Assembly (NCBI GenBank): GCA_002343685.1
Contig: DDRS01000041.1
Span: 70,389 to 103,209 of the forward strand
Direction of reading: 5' to 3'
DNA length: 32,821 nucleotides
Source of the DNA: Thiobacillus denitrificans
GTDB lineage: Bacteria > Pseudomonadota > Gammaproteobacteria > Burkholderiales > Thiobacillaceae
Below, piece by piece: positions 1-8,454 of the stretch; the first letter of the stretch is position 1, and each line of letters opens with the position of its first letter. Under the pieces are notes generated by a model, which was given only the letters and a program-made list of their open reading frames with translations, did not search any database and was not told the origin of the DNA. The translations under genes were made by a program, and so were the position numbers.

Positions 1-737
<737 letters not shown>

Positions 738-739
738 AA

Positions 740-1879
740 TTAGTGTACTGGGGCATGGTCAGCCATCAGCTGAATAAATCGGTCGAACAAATAACTCATG
801 TCGTGCGGTCCGGGGCTGGCTTCCGGGTGGCCCTGGAAACTGAACACGGGGGCATCGGTGCGGGCCAGGCCCTGCAGCGAGCCGTCGAACAAGGAAACGT
901 GGGTGCTGCGCAAGGTCGCCGGCAGGGTCGCCGCATCCACCGCGAAGCCATGGTTCTGGCTGGTGATCGCTACCCGGCCGCTGTCGAGATCCTTCACAGG
1001 ATGGTTGGCGCCGTGGTGGCCAAACTTCATCTTGACGGTCTTGGCGCCAGAAGCGAGTGCAAGCAATTGATGCCCCAGGCAGATGCCGAACGTGGGAATC
1101 TTCGCCGCCACCAGTTCGCCGATCGCCCGGATCGCGTAATCGCACGGCTCCGGATCGCCCGGGCCGTTGGAGAGGAAAATGCCGTCCGGCTTCAATGCCA
1201 GCGCTTCGGCAGCGGTGGCCGTGGCCGGCAGCACGGTGAGACGGCAGCCGCGCTCGGCCAGCATGCGCAGGATATTGCGCTTGACGCCGTAATCGAAAGC
1301 CACCACATGGAAACGCGGTGCGGCCTGCTGGCCGTAGCCGCGCCCCAGCTTCCATTCGGTCTCGTTCCATTCATAGGCTTTCGACACGCTCACCACCTTG
1401 GCCAGATCCATGCCGGCCAGGCCCGGGAAGGCCCGAGCGGCTTCGAGCGCCTTGGCTTCGTCCACTGCGCCTGCCATGACACAGCCGTTTTGCGCCCCTT
1501 TTTCACGCAGGACGCGGGTCAGCCGCCGCGTATCGATGTCGGCGATCGCCACGATGTTCTGGCTCTTGAGGTAGTCGGCCAGGGACTGGCTGGCGCGGAA
1601 ATTCGAATGCAGGCGTGGCAGGTCGCGTACAACCAGACCTGCCGCATGAATGCGGTCCGACTCGACGTCCTCGGCATTGACACCGGTATTGCCGATATGC
1701 GGATAGGTCAGCGTCACGATCTGGCGCGAGTACGAGGGGTCAGTGAGGATTTCCTGATAACCGGTCAATGCGGTGTTGAAGACCACTTCACCGGTTGTGA
1801 TGCCGTCGGCGCCGATGGACAGGCCGCGAAATACCGAACCGTCAGCTAGAACAAGGATGGCGGGCTGGGCACGTGACAA
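740..1879 (-). CDS. carA: Carbamoyl-phosphate synthase small subunit (glutamine amidotransferase)
   Basis: CarA hydrolyses glutamine and passes ammonia to CarB. The N-terminal CPSase small domain (about residues 5-140) is followed by a class I glutaminase domain. The catalytic triad is visible as Cys267 in FGICLGHQ and His351/Glu353 in GHPEASPGP. I chose a TTG start at 1879 because GGAG sits six bases upstream and it gives 379 residues, the normal family length. The frame is open further upstream to 1969, but that extension would overlap the promoter and leader hairpin and has no family similarity. carA has its own sigma70-like promoter in the 155-bp gap after grxC, so carAB can be expressed apart from dapB-grxC. 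Confidence 0.96.
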   Translation of the reverse strand: MSRAQPAILVLADGSVFRGLSIGADGITTGEVVFNTALTGYQEILTDPSYSRQIVTLTYPHIGNTGVNAEDVESDRIHAAGLVVRDLPRLHSNFRASQSLADYLKSQNIVAIADIDTRRLTRVLREKGAQNGCVMAGAVDEAKALEAARAFPGLAGMDLAKVVSVSKAYEWNETEWKLGRGYGQQAAPRFHVVAFDYGVKRNILRMLAERGCRLTVLPATATAAEALALKPDGIFLSNGPGDPEPCDYAIRAIGELVAAKIPTFGICLGHQLLALASGAKTVKMKFGHHGANHPVKDLDSGRVAITSQNHGFAVDAATLPATLRSTHVSLFDGSLQGLARTDAPVFSFQGHPEASPGPHDMSYLFDRFIQLMADHAPVH

Positions 1880-1922
1880 GGAGGACTCCGCAAGACGAAT
1901 GAGCGTGACGCAGGTAACAAAA

Positions 1923-1955
1923 TTCAGGCGAGCCGCTTGCGCGAACCCGCCTGAA
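1923..1955 (-). promoter_or_regulatory. Terminator-like hairpin in the carAB leader
   Basis: On the minus strand an 8-bp perfect stem (TTCAGGCG/CGCCTGAA) encloses a 17-base loop, and G-C plus wobble pairs could extend it inward. The downstream arm runs directly into TTTTG. It begins roughly seven bases after the predicted transcription start and ends about 43 bases before the carA start codon. It could be an attenuator, a 5' mRNA-stabilising hairpin or a weak terminator. The structure is seen; the function is inferred. Confidence 0.45.
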
Positions 1956-1968
1956 CTTGAATGCCGCA

Positions 1969-1997
1969 ATTATAGTCGATTCGCGACCCGGCTTCAA
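1969..1997 (-). promoter_or_regulatory. Sigma70-type promoter of carAB
   Basis: Read on the minus strand, TTGAAG (1997-1992) and a perfect TATAAT (1974-1969) are separated by exactly 17 bases. This lies in the gap between grxC and carA. An 8-bp palindrome, GCTTAAGC, sits immediately upstream of the -35 and could be a regulator contact. The transcription start is predicted near 1962. Confidence 0.75.
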
Positions 1998-2034
1998 TGC
2001 TTAAGCACGCTTTCCCGCGCGCCAGCCGCCCCGT

Positions 2035-2289
2035 TCAGGGCTGCAGATGATCCAGGCCGCCATCCATGTCGAGTTCGGTCAATTCGGTGAAGCCGCCGAT
2101 GCAGGTGCCGTCGACGACGATCTGCGGCACGGTGCGCGCACCGTTGGTGACGACGGCGAATTCCTTCATCGCCTCGCGGTCGAGATCGATGCGGACTTCG
2201 TCGTAGCCGATCCCGCGCTTGTCGAGAAAGGCCTTGGCCTTGACGCAGATGGGACAGGTACCGGTACTGTAGACCTTGACGGCATTCAT
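2035..2289 (-). CDS. grxC: Glutaredoxin 3 family protein
   Basis: This is a small thiol-disulfide oxidoreductase that is reduced by glutathione and in turn reduces protein disulfides and mixed glutathione disulfides in the cytoplasm. The 84-residue protein has the single thioredoxin-fold domain of class I glutaredoxins. The active site is C12-P-I-C15 (CPIC, where CPYC is usual), followed by the cis-proline motif TVPQIVVDG and the glutathione-contact region IGGFTEL. It lies 22 bases after dapB and is probably expressed with it. A glutaredoxin between dapB and carA is an unusual insertion into an otherwise familiar gene order. The CPIC active site keeps both cysteines, so a dithiol mechanism is expected. 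Confidence 0.93.
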   Translation of the reverse strand: MNAVKVYSTGTCPICVKAKAFLDKRGIGYDEVRIDLDREAMKEFAVVTNGARTVPQIVVDGTCIGGFTELTELDMDGGLDHLQP

Positions 2290-2311
2290 GGTGCGTTCCT
2301 GATTAAAGCGG

Positions 2312-3115
2312 TTAATTCAGATTCAATACATCGCGCATGTCATACAGGCCTGGCGCGCGGCCTTGCAACCACTTGGCGGCACGCAGCGCGCCCTGGGCAA
2401 ACGTCGCGCGGCTGCTGGCCTTATGGGTGAGTTCGACGCGCTCGCCGATGCCGGCAAACAACAGCGTGTGATCGCCGACGATATCGCCCCCACGCACGGT
2501 AGCGAAGCCGATGGTCTTGGGGTCGCGCTCGCCGGTGACGCCCTCGCGTCCGTAGACGGCGCAACCGGCCAGGTCGCGATCGATCGCCCGTGCCACCGCC
2601 TGCCCCAGGCCCAATGCGGTACCGGAGGGCGCATCGACCTTGTGGCGATGATGCGCTTCGATGATTTCGATGTCGTAGCCGTCCCGCAGCACCTGGGCAG
2701 CGAGTTCGGCCAGCTTCATCAGGAGATTCACGCCGACGCTCATATTGGGCGCGAACACAACGGGAATCCGCTGCGCCGCCGCCGCAATACGCGCTTTTCC
2801 GGCATCGTCGAAGCCGGTGGTACCGATGACCAGCGGCACACCGGCCTCGACGCAGGCATCGAGATAACCGAAGGTGGCCTCGGGGCGGGTGAAATCGATG
2901 AGCGCATGCATCCCGTGCAGGGCAGCGGCGGGCTGATCCGTCACCCGCACTCCGCTGGCCGCGCCCCAGGCGGCGCCCGCATCCTGTCCAACCAACGGGC
3001 TGCCAAGACGGTCGATGGCCGCACCGAGCGTACAGCCGGGATCGGCCTCCACCGCTTCGAGCAGCGCACGCCCCATCCGTCCGGATACGCCGGCAAGGGC
3101 AATCCGCACGCTCAC
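2312..3115 (-). CDS. dapB: 4-hydroxy-tetrahydrodipicolinate reductase
   Basis: DapB reduces hydroxy-tetrahydrodipicolinate with NAD(P)H in lysine and diaminopimelate synthesis, the step after DapA, which is encoded at 20335-21225. The N-terminal dinucleotide-binding motif GVSGRMGRA lies at residues 9-17 and the family signature EAHHRHKVDAPSGTA around residue 155. The length of 267 residues is normal. The start is GTG at 3115, overlapping the bamE stop as GTGA, so translation is coupled. A second GTG two codons later is also possible. Confidence 0.97.
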   Translation of the reverse strand: MSVRIALAGVSGRMGRALLEAVEADPGCTLGAAIDRLGSPLVGQDAGAAWGAASGVRVTDQPAAALHGMHALIDFTRPEATFGYLDACVEAGVPLVIGTTGFDDAGKARIAAAAQRIPVVFAPNMSVGVNLLMKLAELAAQVLRDGYDIEIIEAHHRHKVDAPSGTALGLGQAVARAIDRDLAGCAVYGREGVTGERDPKTIGFATVRGGDIVGDHTLLFAGIGERVELTHKASSRATFAQGALRAAKWLQGRAPGLYDMRDVLNLN

Positions 3116-4194
3116 CGCTGGCCACCTTTCAGGGTCGACAGCACTTTTTCCTCCACGATCACCCAGCGGCCGTCGCGTTCGATCATGCGCAGCTGCTTGA
3201 CGGTAGTGTCGTGATACGTGCCAGCGCGGTAGTACTGCTTGAAGTTCACCGTGGCGGCCCCCTCGCCGGTCCGCTCGACTGAGGGCGAATCGATTCTCAC
3301 CTCGATGCTGCCCGTTCCGCTCAGCATCTTGCGCTTGCGCGCCTCCCAGGCAGCGCGGCTGCTACCCTCCGGAACGAAGCTGGCGTCATACGCCGCGAAG
3401 TAGGCTGCACTGTCACGCCGCATCCAGGCATCAGCCCAGGCATGCACCGATTTCAGTACCGGATCGTCGCTGGCCGTCGCTGCATGCGGCTCGGGAAAAG
3501 GCGGCACGGCATCAGGCTTGATCTGCGACACGTCGGTTTCGGACTTCAGGCTCAGCTCGGGGACCGGACGAGGATCGACATAGGCCGGCGCATCCTTCGG
3601 GCTCGGCAATGGCGGCACGATGCTGGTTGCGGATGCCGACGGCTCGGGTGCGGGTTCGGCCCGGGCCGCCTGTGCCTGCGCGGCAGGTGCCACGACAGGC
3701 GCGGCGGCCACCCACGCAGGCGCGGTCGGTGCCTGGGCCGGCTGGGCGGCACCTGCAGCAGGCCGGGCCACCGGCGCTTCGGCGGGCGCCGTCGCAGCAG
3801 GGGCCGGCATCGCCGCAGGTACGGATGCGGGATGCGGCTCTGGCTCGGCGGCCGGCGGGGCGGGCTGTGCTGCCGGCTCAGGCATGTCGCCCTCGATGCG
3901 TGCCAGCGTATCGCCCTCGAAGATCAGGGTGAGGTGCTTTTGCTCGGTGAGTTTTCCTGCCTTGTAATAGAGATACACATAATCCCAGCGATCGGTACGG
4001 AACGGATCGACGATCAGAGGTGTGCCCAGAAGAAAGCGGACTTGAGAACGATTCAGCCCCGTCTTCAGGCGCGCGACGTTTTCCTGGTCGAGCGCATTAC
4101 CCTGCTGCACATCGATGTGATGGGGACCGATGTGAAGGCTGGAACAGCCCGCAAGCAGGCTTAAAAGCAGAGCAGAAATCAGGAATTGACGCAT
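3112..4194 (-). CDS. bamE: BamE lipoprotein fused to an NTF2/Cds6-like domain
   Basis: BamE is a lipoprotein of the BAM complex, which inserts beta-barrel proteins into the outer membrane. The start at 4194 gives a signal peptide with lipobox LAGC (lipid-bearing Cys17). Residues 20-100 carry the BamE/SmpA fold: LNRSQVRFLLGTPL, VDPFRTDRWDYVY and HLTLIFEGDTLARIEG. Normal BamE ends near 110-180 residues, but this protein is 360. A low-complexity Ala/Pro-rich linker (about residues 105-240) leads to a C-terminal domain (about 255-355) with DDPVLKSVHAWADAWMRRD, YFAAYDASFVPEG, RAAWEARKRKML and FKQYYRAGTYHD. That pattern resembles the NTF2-like Cds6 domain found on some L,D-transpeptidases and TPR proteins. 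The BamE assignment is firm; the C-terminal domain call is by pattern only. It is transcribed divergently from fur and coupled to dapB. Confidence 0.9.
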   Translation of the reverse strand: MRQFLISALLLSLLAGCSSLHIGPHHIDVQQGNALDQENVARLKTGLNRSQVRFLLGTPLIVDPFRTDRWDYVYLYYKAGKLTEQKHLTLIFEGDTLARIEGDMPEPAAQPAPPAAEPEPHPASVPAAMPAPAATAPAEAPVARPAAGAAQPAQAPTAPAWVAAAPVVAPAAQAQAARAEPAPEPSASATSIVPPLPSPKDAPAYVDPRPVPELSLKSETDVSQIKPDAVPPFPEPHAATASDDPVLKSVHAWADAWMRRDSAAYFAAYDASFVPEGSSRAAWEARKRKMLSGTGSIEVRIDSPSVERTGEGAATVNFKQYYRAGTYHDTTVKQLRMIERDGRWVIVEEKVLSTLKGGQR

Positions 4195-4273
4195 AGCCAG
4201 GAAACCGGAAAGGTTTGGGCGGTTGGAAAAAAACGTATCATAACGTATTCGCGTTCCCGTTCTGGAGACACCA
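4195..4273. promoter_or_regulatory. Divergent bamE/fur promoter region
   Basis: This 79-bp gap separates bamE and fur. It contains an A/T-rich core where TATCAT on the plus strand and TATGAT on the minus strand could serve as -10 elements for fur and bamE respectively. CGTAT occurs twice in direct orientation, separated by five bases. I found no convincing -35 hexamers and no clear Fur box, so the exact promoter positions are uncertain. Confidence 0.4.
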
Positions 4274-4723
4274 TTGAGCAATCCGTCCGATCTCAAGAAC
4301 ATCGGCCTCAAAGCCACGCTCCCGCGCCTGAAGATCCTCGATTTGTTCGAGCAGAGCAACAAGCGGCACATGACTGCCGAGGAGGTGTATCGCCTGCTCT
4401 CCGACGAAGGCCAGGATATCGGCCTCGCCACCGTCTACCGCGTGCTGACCCAGTTCGAGCAGGCTGGCTTGCTGATGCGGCATCATTTCGACAGCGACAA
4501 GGCCGTGTTCGAGCTCAACCAGGGCGATCACCACGACCACCTGGTCTGCCTGCAGTGCGGCAAAGTCGAAGAGTTCTATGACAGCGAAATCGAAAAACGC
4601 CAAACCCGCATCGCCAAGGAGCGCGGATTTGCCATCCACGACCATTCGCTGCAGATCTACGCCGACTGCATCAAGGAAAACTGCCCCAACCGCAAGCCGA
4701 CCGAGTCGCGTCACCGGACATAG
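4274..4723 (+). CDS. fur: Ferric uptake regulator Fur
   Basis: Fur is a dimeric, iron-responsive DNA-binding repressor. The N-terminal winged helix includes GLKATLPRLKILDLFE, the HMTAEEVYRLL helix and the recognition region GLATVYRVLTQFEQAGLL. The C-terminal metal-binding and dimer domain has the HHDHLVCLQCGKVEEF motif (residues 86-101, cysteines 93 and 96), plus a later Cys in KENCPN. The length of 149 residues is typical. Translation begins at a TTG (4274), supported by GGAGA five bases upstream. It is divergent from bamE and its last 13 bases overlap the end of the convergent btuF gene. It could be a zinc or peroxide regulator of the same family, but the sequence reads as classical Fur. 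Confidence 0.95.
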   Translation: MSNPSDLKNIGLKATLPRLKILDLFEQSNKRHMTAEEVYRLLSDEGQDIGLATVYRVLTQFEQAGLLMRHHFDSDKAVFELNQGDHHDHLVCLQCGKVEEFYDSEIEKRQTRIAKERGFAIHDHSLQIYADCIKENCPNRKPTESRHRT

Positions 4724-5574
4724 GGTTCGACCGCCGCACACAATTCGGCTACGCCTTCGATCAGGCGCGGCGTGAGACGGTGCAGGCGGTCCGCATCCAC
4801 CCGTACGAAAGCCTGGTTTCTCACGGCGGGCAGGCGCGTGAAACGCTGCCATACCCGGCGCATGTCGGGTGCATCGGTGCCGCCCACGATCAGCGCCGGC
4901 GCGCGCTGCAGCACGGCTTCGCGCGACACCACGGGCGACAGCGCCTGCAGGTCGGCAAACACGTTGCGTGCCCCGCATAGTGCCAGCGCATCGGTGATCC
5001 AGTGCGTGCCCCCCACCGTCATCAACGGACGGTCCCATACCTGATAGAACACGCCGACCGGCGGCTTCTGGCCGGGCCGGACCCGCAGCGCCGCCAGCCG
5101 TGCGGAATAATCTTGTGCCGCCACCTCCCCTTCCCCGGCATGGCCGCTCACCTGGCCGATCAGGCGCAACAGGCGTGCCACGTCATCGAGCCGGGCCGCC
5201 TGGGTCTGCAATACAGGGATGTTCATCTGTTTCAGGCGGTGAATGTCTGCCGCCCGGTTGCCGCCCACCCAGACAACGACCAGATCGGGCTTCAGCGCCA
5301 GGATGCGCTCGAAGTTGATGCGGCTGAAATCGCCGACACGCGGCAGTGCCTGTGCCGCTTTCGGATAATCGCTGGCAGCATCCACGCCCACCACCTGCGA
5401 TCCGGCGCCCACGGCAAACAGCAACTCGGTGAGATGCGGCGCCAGCGAGACGATACGCTGGGGCGGCCGGCTGAATTCAAGCGTCTGTCCGGCATCGTCG
5501 TGCAGACGGAGGCTTGTGGCCTGCGCGGACGCGGCTATCAGCAGGCATAGACCAATGAAGCCGCGACGGATCAC
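4711..5574 (-). CDS. btuF: Periplasmic cobalamin-binding protein (BtuF-like)
   Basis: This is a periplasmic substrate-binding protein of the class III helical-backbone type. It would deliver vitamin B12 or another corrinoid to an ABC importer. A signal peptide (about residues 1-19, IAASAQA) is followed by the typical N-terminal block PPQRIVSLAPHLTELLFAVG, then VGVDAASDYP, FERILALKPDLVVVW and, in the C-terminal lobe, GVFYQVWDRPLMTVGG and APALIVGG. The length of 287 residues fits BtuF. The start is a GTG at 5574 overlapping the preceding phosphatase stop as GTGA. Its position after a CobC-like phosphatase supports corrinoid rather than siderophore transport. No btuC or btuD lies in the window. 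Confidence 0.85.
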   Translation of the reverse strand: MIRRGFIGLCLLIAASAQATSLRLHDDAGQTLEFSRPPQRIVSLAPHLTELLFAVGAGSQVVGVDAASDYPKAAQALPRVGDFSRINFERILALKPDLVVVWVGGNRAADIHRLKQMNIPVLQTQAARLDDVARLLRLIGQVSGHAGEGEVAAQDYSARLAALRVRPGQKPPVGVFYQVWDRPLMTVGGTHWITDALALCGARNVFADLQALSPVVSREAVLQRAPALIVGGTDAPDMRRVWQRFTRLPAVRNQAFVRVDADRLHRLTPRLIEGVAELCAAVEPYVR

Positions 5575-6167
5575 CGCGGGGCGAGACTGCCGCCGTGAAA
5601 GACCAGGCTCGCGCGATCGCCGTCGAAACGCAGACGGGTCAGCCCGGCATTCGCCACTTCGATGCGGTAGGCATGTGCCAGCGGCACATGCAGCGCCCAG
5701 GCAAATGCCATGCGGATCACCCCGGCATGTCCGACCAGCAGCACATGCTCATCGGGATGCTGGGCCAGAATGGCGTCCAGTGCCGCAGCCACCCTGCCAT
5801 GAAATTCGGCCAGCGGTTCTGCTCCTTCCGGGCGCGCATTCACGGGATCACGCTTGAAACGCGCCACGGCACCTGGCGCCTCCTGCTCGATCTCGGCAGC
5901 CGACCTGCCCTCCCATACGCCGAACCCGACTTCCGCCAGCCGCCCGTCCAGCGTCAGCAGCAGGCCGTGGCGGTCGGCCAAGGTTTCGGCGAAGGCACGG
6001 CAGCGCTGCAAGGGCGACGACACGATGCGGGTCCAGGGCGCAGTGCCGCCCACGGCCGCATGCATCTGCGCCCAGCCTTTCTCCGACAGCGGATCATCGA
6101 TCTGTCCGCGATATTTACGGCCGCCAACCGGTTCGCCGTGCCGCAGCAAATCCAGCGTGGTGGTCAC
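5571..6167 (-). CDS. cobC: Histidine phosphatase, alpha-ribazole phosphatase (CobC)-like
   Basis: CobC-type enzymes remove phosphate from alpha-ribazole 5'-phosphate late in cobalamin assembly. The 198-residue protein opens with the phosphohistidine motif LLRHGEP (catalytic His10), has the acid residue in AEVGFGVWEGR and the second catalytic histidine in LLVGHAGV. Histidine phosphatases are hard to tell apart by sequence, so a general phosphoglycerate-mutase-like function cannot be excluded. The immediate partner btuF is what favours CobC. The start is GTG at 6167, overlapping the proB stop as GTGA. The frame stays open upstream, but only as a shadow of proB. Confidence 0.75.
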   Translation of the reverse strand: MTTTLDLLRHGEPVGGRKYRGQIDDPLSEKGWAQMHAAVGGTAPWTRIVSSPLQRCRAFAETLADRHGLLLTLDGRLAEVGFGVWEGRSAAEIEQEAPGAVARFKRDPVNARPEGAEPLAEFHGRVAAALDAILAQHPDEHVLLVGHAGVIRMAFAWALHVPLAHAYRIEVANAGLTRLRFDGDRASLVFHGGSLAPR

Positions 6168-7285
6168 GCCAGCAGCACCAGATTGTCGCGATGGATCATT
6201 TCCGGCTCGTCCATGTAGCCCAGTTCGGCTTCGATCGCGCTGCTCAGCTTGCCGGCAATGCGGCGCGCCTCGCTGGCACTGTAATTGGTCAGGCCGCGTG
6301 CGATTTCGTGGCCGTCCGTATCGACGATCGCCACCACTTCGCCGCGCTCGAATTCGCCGGTGATCCCTTTCACGCCGACCGGCAACAGGCTCTTGCCGTC
6401 TTCGCGCAGCGCCCGCACCGCGCCGTCGTCGAGCACCACGCCCCCGCGCAGCTGCAGATGATCGGCCAGCCACTGCCGCCGCGCGGCAAGCGGCGCCTGC
6501 CGCGCCACCAGCTGGCTGCCGATCGCCTCGCCTGCCGCCAGCCGCAGCAGCACGCCTTCCTCGCGCCCGCTGCAGATCACCGTATGCGCGCCGCTGCGCG
6601 CCGCGCGCTTGGCGGCGAGGATCTTGGTGAGCATGCCGCCGGTGCCGACGCTGCTGCCCGCCCCACCCGCCATGCGCTCGAGATCGGGATCGCCTGCGTG
6701 AGCATCCATCACCAGGGTGGCGTCGGGATGCTTGCGCGGGTCGGCGGTATAGAGTCCGGGCTGATCGGTGAGGATGACGAGGCAGTCGGCTTCGATGAGA
6801 TTGGTCACCAGCGCGCCGAGCGTATCGTTGTCGCCGAGGCGGATTTCGTCGGTGGCGACGGTGTCGTTCTCGTTGATGATCGGCACCACTCTCAATTCCA
6901 GCAAGGTCCGCAGGGTCGAGCGTGCATTGAGGTAGCGCGTACGGTCGGCCAGATCTTCGTGGGTGAGCAACACCTGGGCCGCGTGAAGATCGTGCGTGCG
7001 AAAGATCGATTCGTATGCCTGCACCAGCCCCATCTGTCCCACGGCAGCGGCGGCCTGCAATTCGTTGACGGCCTTCGGGCGCCTCTTCCAGCCCAGTCGC
7101 GCGATACCCTCCGCGATCGCGCCCGAGGACACCAGCACCACTTCCTTGCCCTGCGCGGTCAGCGCGGCGATCTGCTCGGCCCAGCGCGACAGCGCGGCGT
7201 GGTCAAGACCGCGTCCTTCGGCAGTGACCAGGCTGGAACCGACCTTGACGACGATGCGCCGCGCGTGCTTCACCACGGACTGCAT
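6164..7285 (-). CDS. proB: Glutamate 5-kinase
   Basis: ProB phosphorylates glutamate as the first and feedback-controlled step of proline synthesis. The amino-acid kinase domain (about residues 8-260) shows RRIVVKVGSSLV, the phosphate loop VLVSSGAIAEG, the glutamate-contact stretch INENDTVA and the catalytic GTGGMLTKI. A C-terminal PUA domain (about 280-360) carries LPVGVKGITGEF and GLTNYSASE. The 373-residue length is normal for the kinase-plus-PUA form. The ATG at 7285 overlaps the upstream stop as ATGA. In many betaproteobacteria proB follows obg; here it follows a CNP1-like gene and leads into cobC-btuF. Confidence 0.97.
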   Translation of the reverse strand: MQSVVKHARRIVVKVGSSLVTAEGRGLDHAALSRWAEQIAALTAQGKEVVLVSSGAIAEGIARLGWKRRPKAVNELQAAAAVGQMGLVQAYESIFRTHDLHAAQVLLTHEDLADRTRYLNARSTLRTLLELRVVPIINENDTVATDEIRLGDNDTLGALVTNLIEADCLVILTDQPGLYTADPRKHPDATLVMDAHAGDPDLERMAGGAGSSVGTGGMLTKILAAKRAARSGAHTVICSGREEGVLLRLAAGEAIGSQLVARQAPLAARRQWLADHLQLRGGVVLDDGAVRALREDGKSLLPVGVKGITGEFERGEVVAIVDTDGHEIARGLTNYSASEARRIAGKLSSAIEAELGYMDEPEMIHRDNLVLLA

Positions 7286-7782
7286 CAGTACCCCCTGCGC
7301 CGCAGTCTTTCCACAGCCTCCTTGGCATTGCGGACATTGATGCCGTCGGGGCAGAAATAATCCTCGTACAGGGCCTTGTGATACGACAGCAACGAACGCA
7401 CCCGGATGCTTTCCCATTGGGCGTTGCGCGCCTTCGACCAGCTACCGTCGGCGTGGCCATAGGCATACAGACGGCGCTCGCCGGTTTCGCAGCGCAGTCC
7501 TTCGTACGAAACGTTCTTCGCCCCGCCGGCTGCTTCGATTACCACGGTGTAGCGCACCACCTTGTCGGAACCGACGCTGATCGAATCGGCGTCGATAAAG
7601 AATTTGTTGCGGGTCGCCGACGACACATCGAACGGGATGAGGTTGCCGGGCTTGGGATAGGGCGGCAACTGGGCCGCCACTTCGACCCAGGGTTTGTCCT
7701 GGTCGAACTCGTGATCGAAATCCAGCCATTCGGCGTGGGCGGCAAATGGCAGGCACAGGAGCAGGGCAAGCAGGATTTTCAT
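7285..7782 (-). CDS. CNP1-like secreted protein of unknown function
   Basis: This is a 165-residue protein with a clear signal peptide (MKILLALLLCLPFAAHA, cleavage near residue 17-18) and a soluble mature part. Recognisable features are the conserved-looking opening EWLDFDHEFDQDKPWVE, NLIPFDVSS, FFIDADSISVGSDKVVRY, a GLRCETGERR segment and a late cysteine in YFCPDGI; the two mature-region cysteines may form a disulfide. It resembles the CNP1-like family that is often found next to proB in betaproteobacteria, whose biochemical role I do not know. The start could also be an ATG three codons upstream (7791). Translation is coupled to proB by an ATGA overlap. Confidence 0.8.
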   Translation of the reverse strand: MKILLALLLCLPFAAHAEWLDFDHEFDQDKPWVEVAAQLPPYPKPGNLIPFDVSSATRNKFFIDADSISVGSDKVVRYTVVIEAAGGAKNVSYEGLRCETGERRLYAYGHADGSWSKARNAQWESIRVRSLLSYHKALYEDYFCPDGINVRNAKEAVERLRRRGY

Positions 7783-7866
7783 GCCCGGCATTTTATTGCT
7801 TCGACAGCGGGATGTCTTCAAGAAAGATGCCCGCCGTCGCGGCAATGTGCAAGGACGTATCCGGGA

Positions 7867-8454
7867 TCAGGCGAGCGGCTTGCGAATGCGTTCGGGGGCG
7901 GCATAGCCGCACTGGCCCAGGGCGATGACCAGGGCCGGCACCTCGCCCGCCGGCAGGGCGACGGCGGTTGCCAGCGCGGTTGCGTCATACCCGCCGATCG
8001 GACAACTTCCCAGGCCCATATGCGCCGCCTGCAACAGCATCTGCGCAGCCGCAAAATTGCACTGCCCCTGCGCCCACTCCGCCATGGACTCGGCACGGTA
8101 GAGCGACCGATAGGCGGAGTAAATCGGTTCGGTATCCTGGCCTCGGGCTTCCGCTGTAAAACGCGCCCGCACATAGTCCGAGTCCGGTTCGAGCACTGCA
8201 ACCAGCGCCACGATCACGACCAGCGCCGCGGCCGTCGTCGCTGCAGGCTGGCCATAGCAGGCCTGCGCAACCGCGGCCCGGCCTGCCGCGTCGGTCACGA
8301 CGATGAAGCGCCATGGCTCCAGGCCGAATGCCGAGGGCGCCAACCGGCCCGCCTCCAGCACTCCGGCCAGTTCGTCCGCCGATACAGGTTTGCCCTCTGC
8401 AAACTCGTGGCAGGCGTAACGCTGTTGAATCGCATCGTTCAGCGTGTTTGGCAT
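7867..8454 (-). CDS. Nitroreductase-family FMN oxidoreductase (NfsB-like)
   Basis: This is a flavoprotein of the nitroreductase fold, expected to reduce nitro compounds, quinones or flavin with NAD(P)H in the cytoplasm. The 195-residue protein has the N-terminal FMN-contact pattern QQRYACHEFAEGKPVS, LEAGRLAPSAFGLEPWRFIVV, a central AAAQMLLQAAHMGLGSCPIGGYD and a C-terminal ALVIALGQCG with the basic tail PERIRKPLA. The ATG at 8454 was chosen because GGAG lies eight bases upstream; an ORF extension upstream has no family similarity. The real substrate cannot be read from the sequence. It is divergent from the cation exporter gene. Confidence 0.9.
   Translation of the reverse strand: MPNTLNDAIQQRYACHEFAEGKPVSADELAGVLEAGRLAPSAFGLEPWRFIVVTDAAGRAAVAQACYGQPAATTAAALVVIVALVAVLEPDSDYVRARFTAEARGQDTEPIYSAYRSLYRAESMAEWAQGQCNFAAAQMLLQAAHMGLGSCPIGGYDATALATAVALPAGEVPALVIALGQCGYAAPERIRKPLA

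Noticed and set aside
3480..3880. Tandem DNA repeat in bamE
   Set aside because: The Ala/Pro-rich linker looks repetitive, but the codons vary and there is no regular period. It is low-complexity protein sequence, not a DNA repeat array.
4195..4273. Fur box autoregulating fur
   Set aside because: The A/T-rich core has two CGTAT repeats but no good match to the GATAATGATAATCATTATC type consensus.
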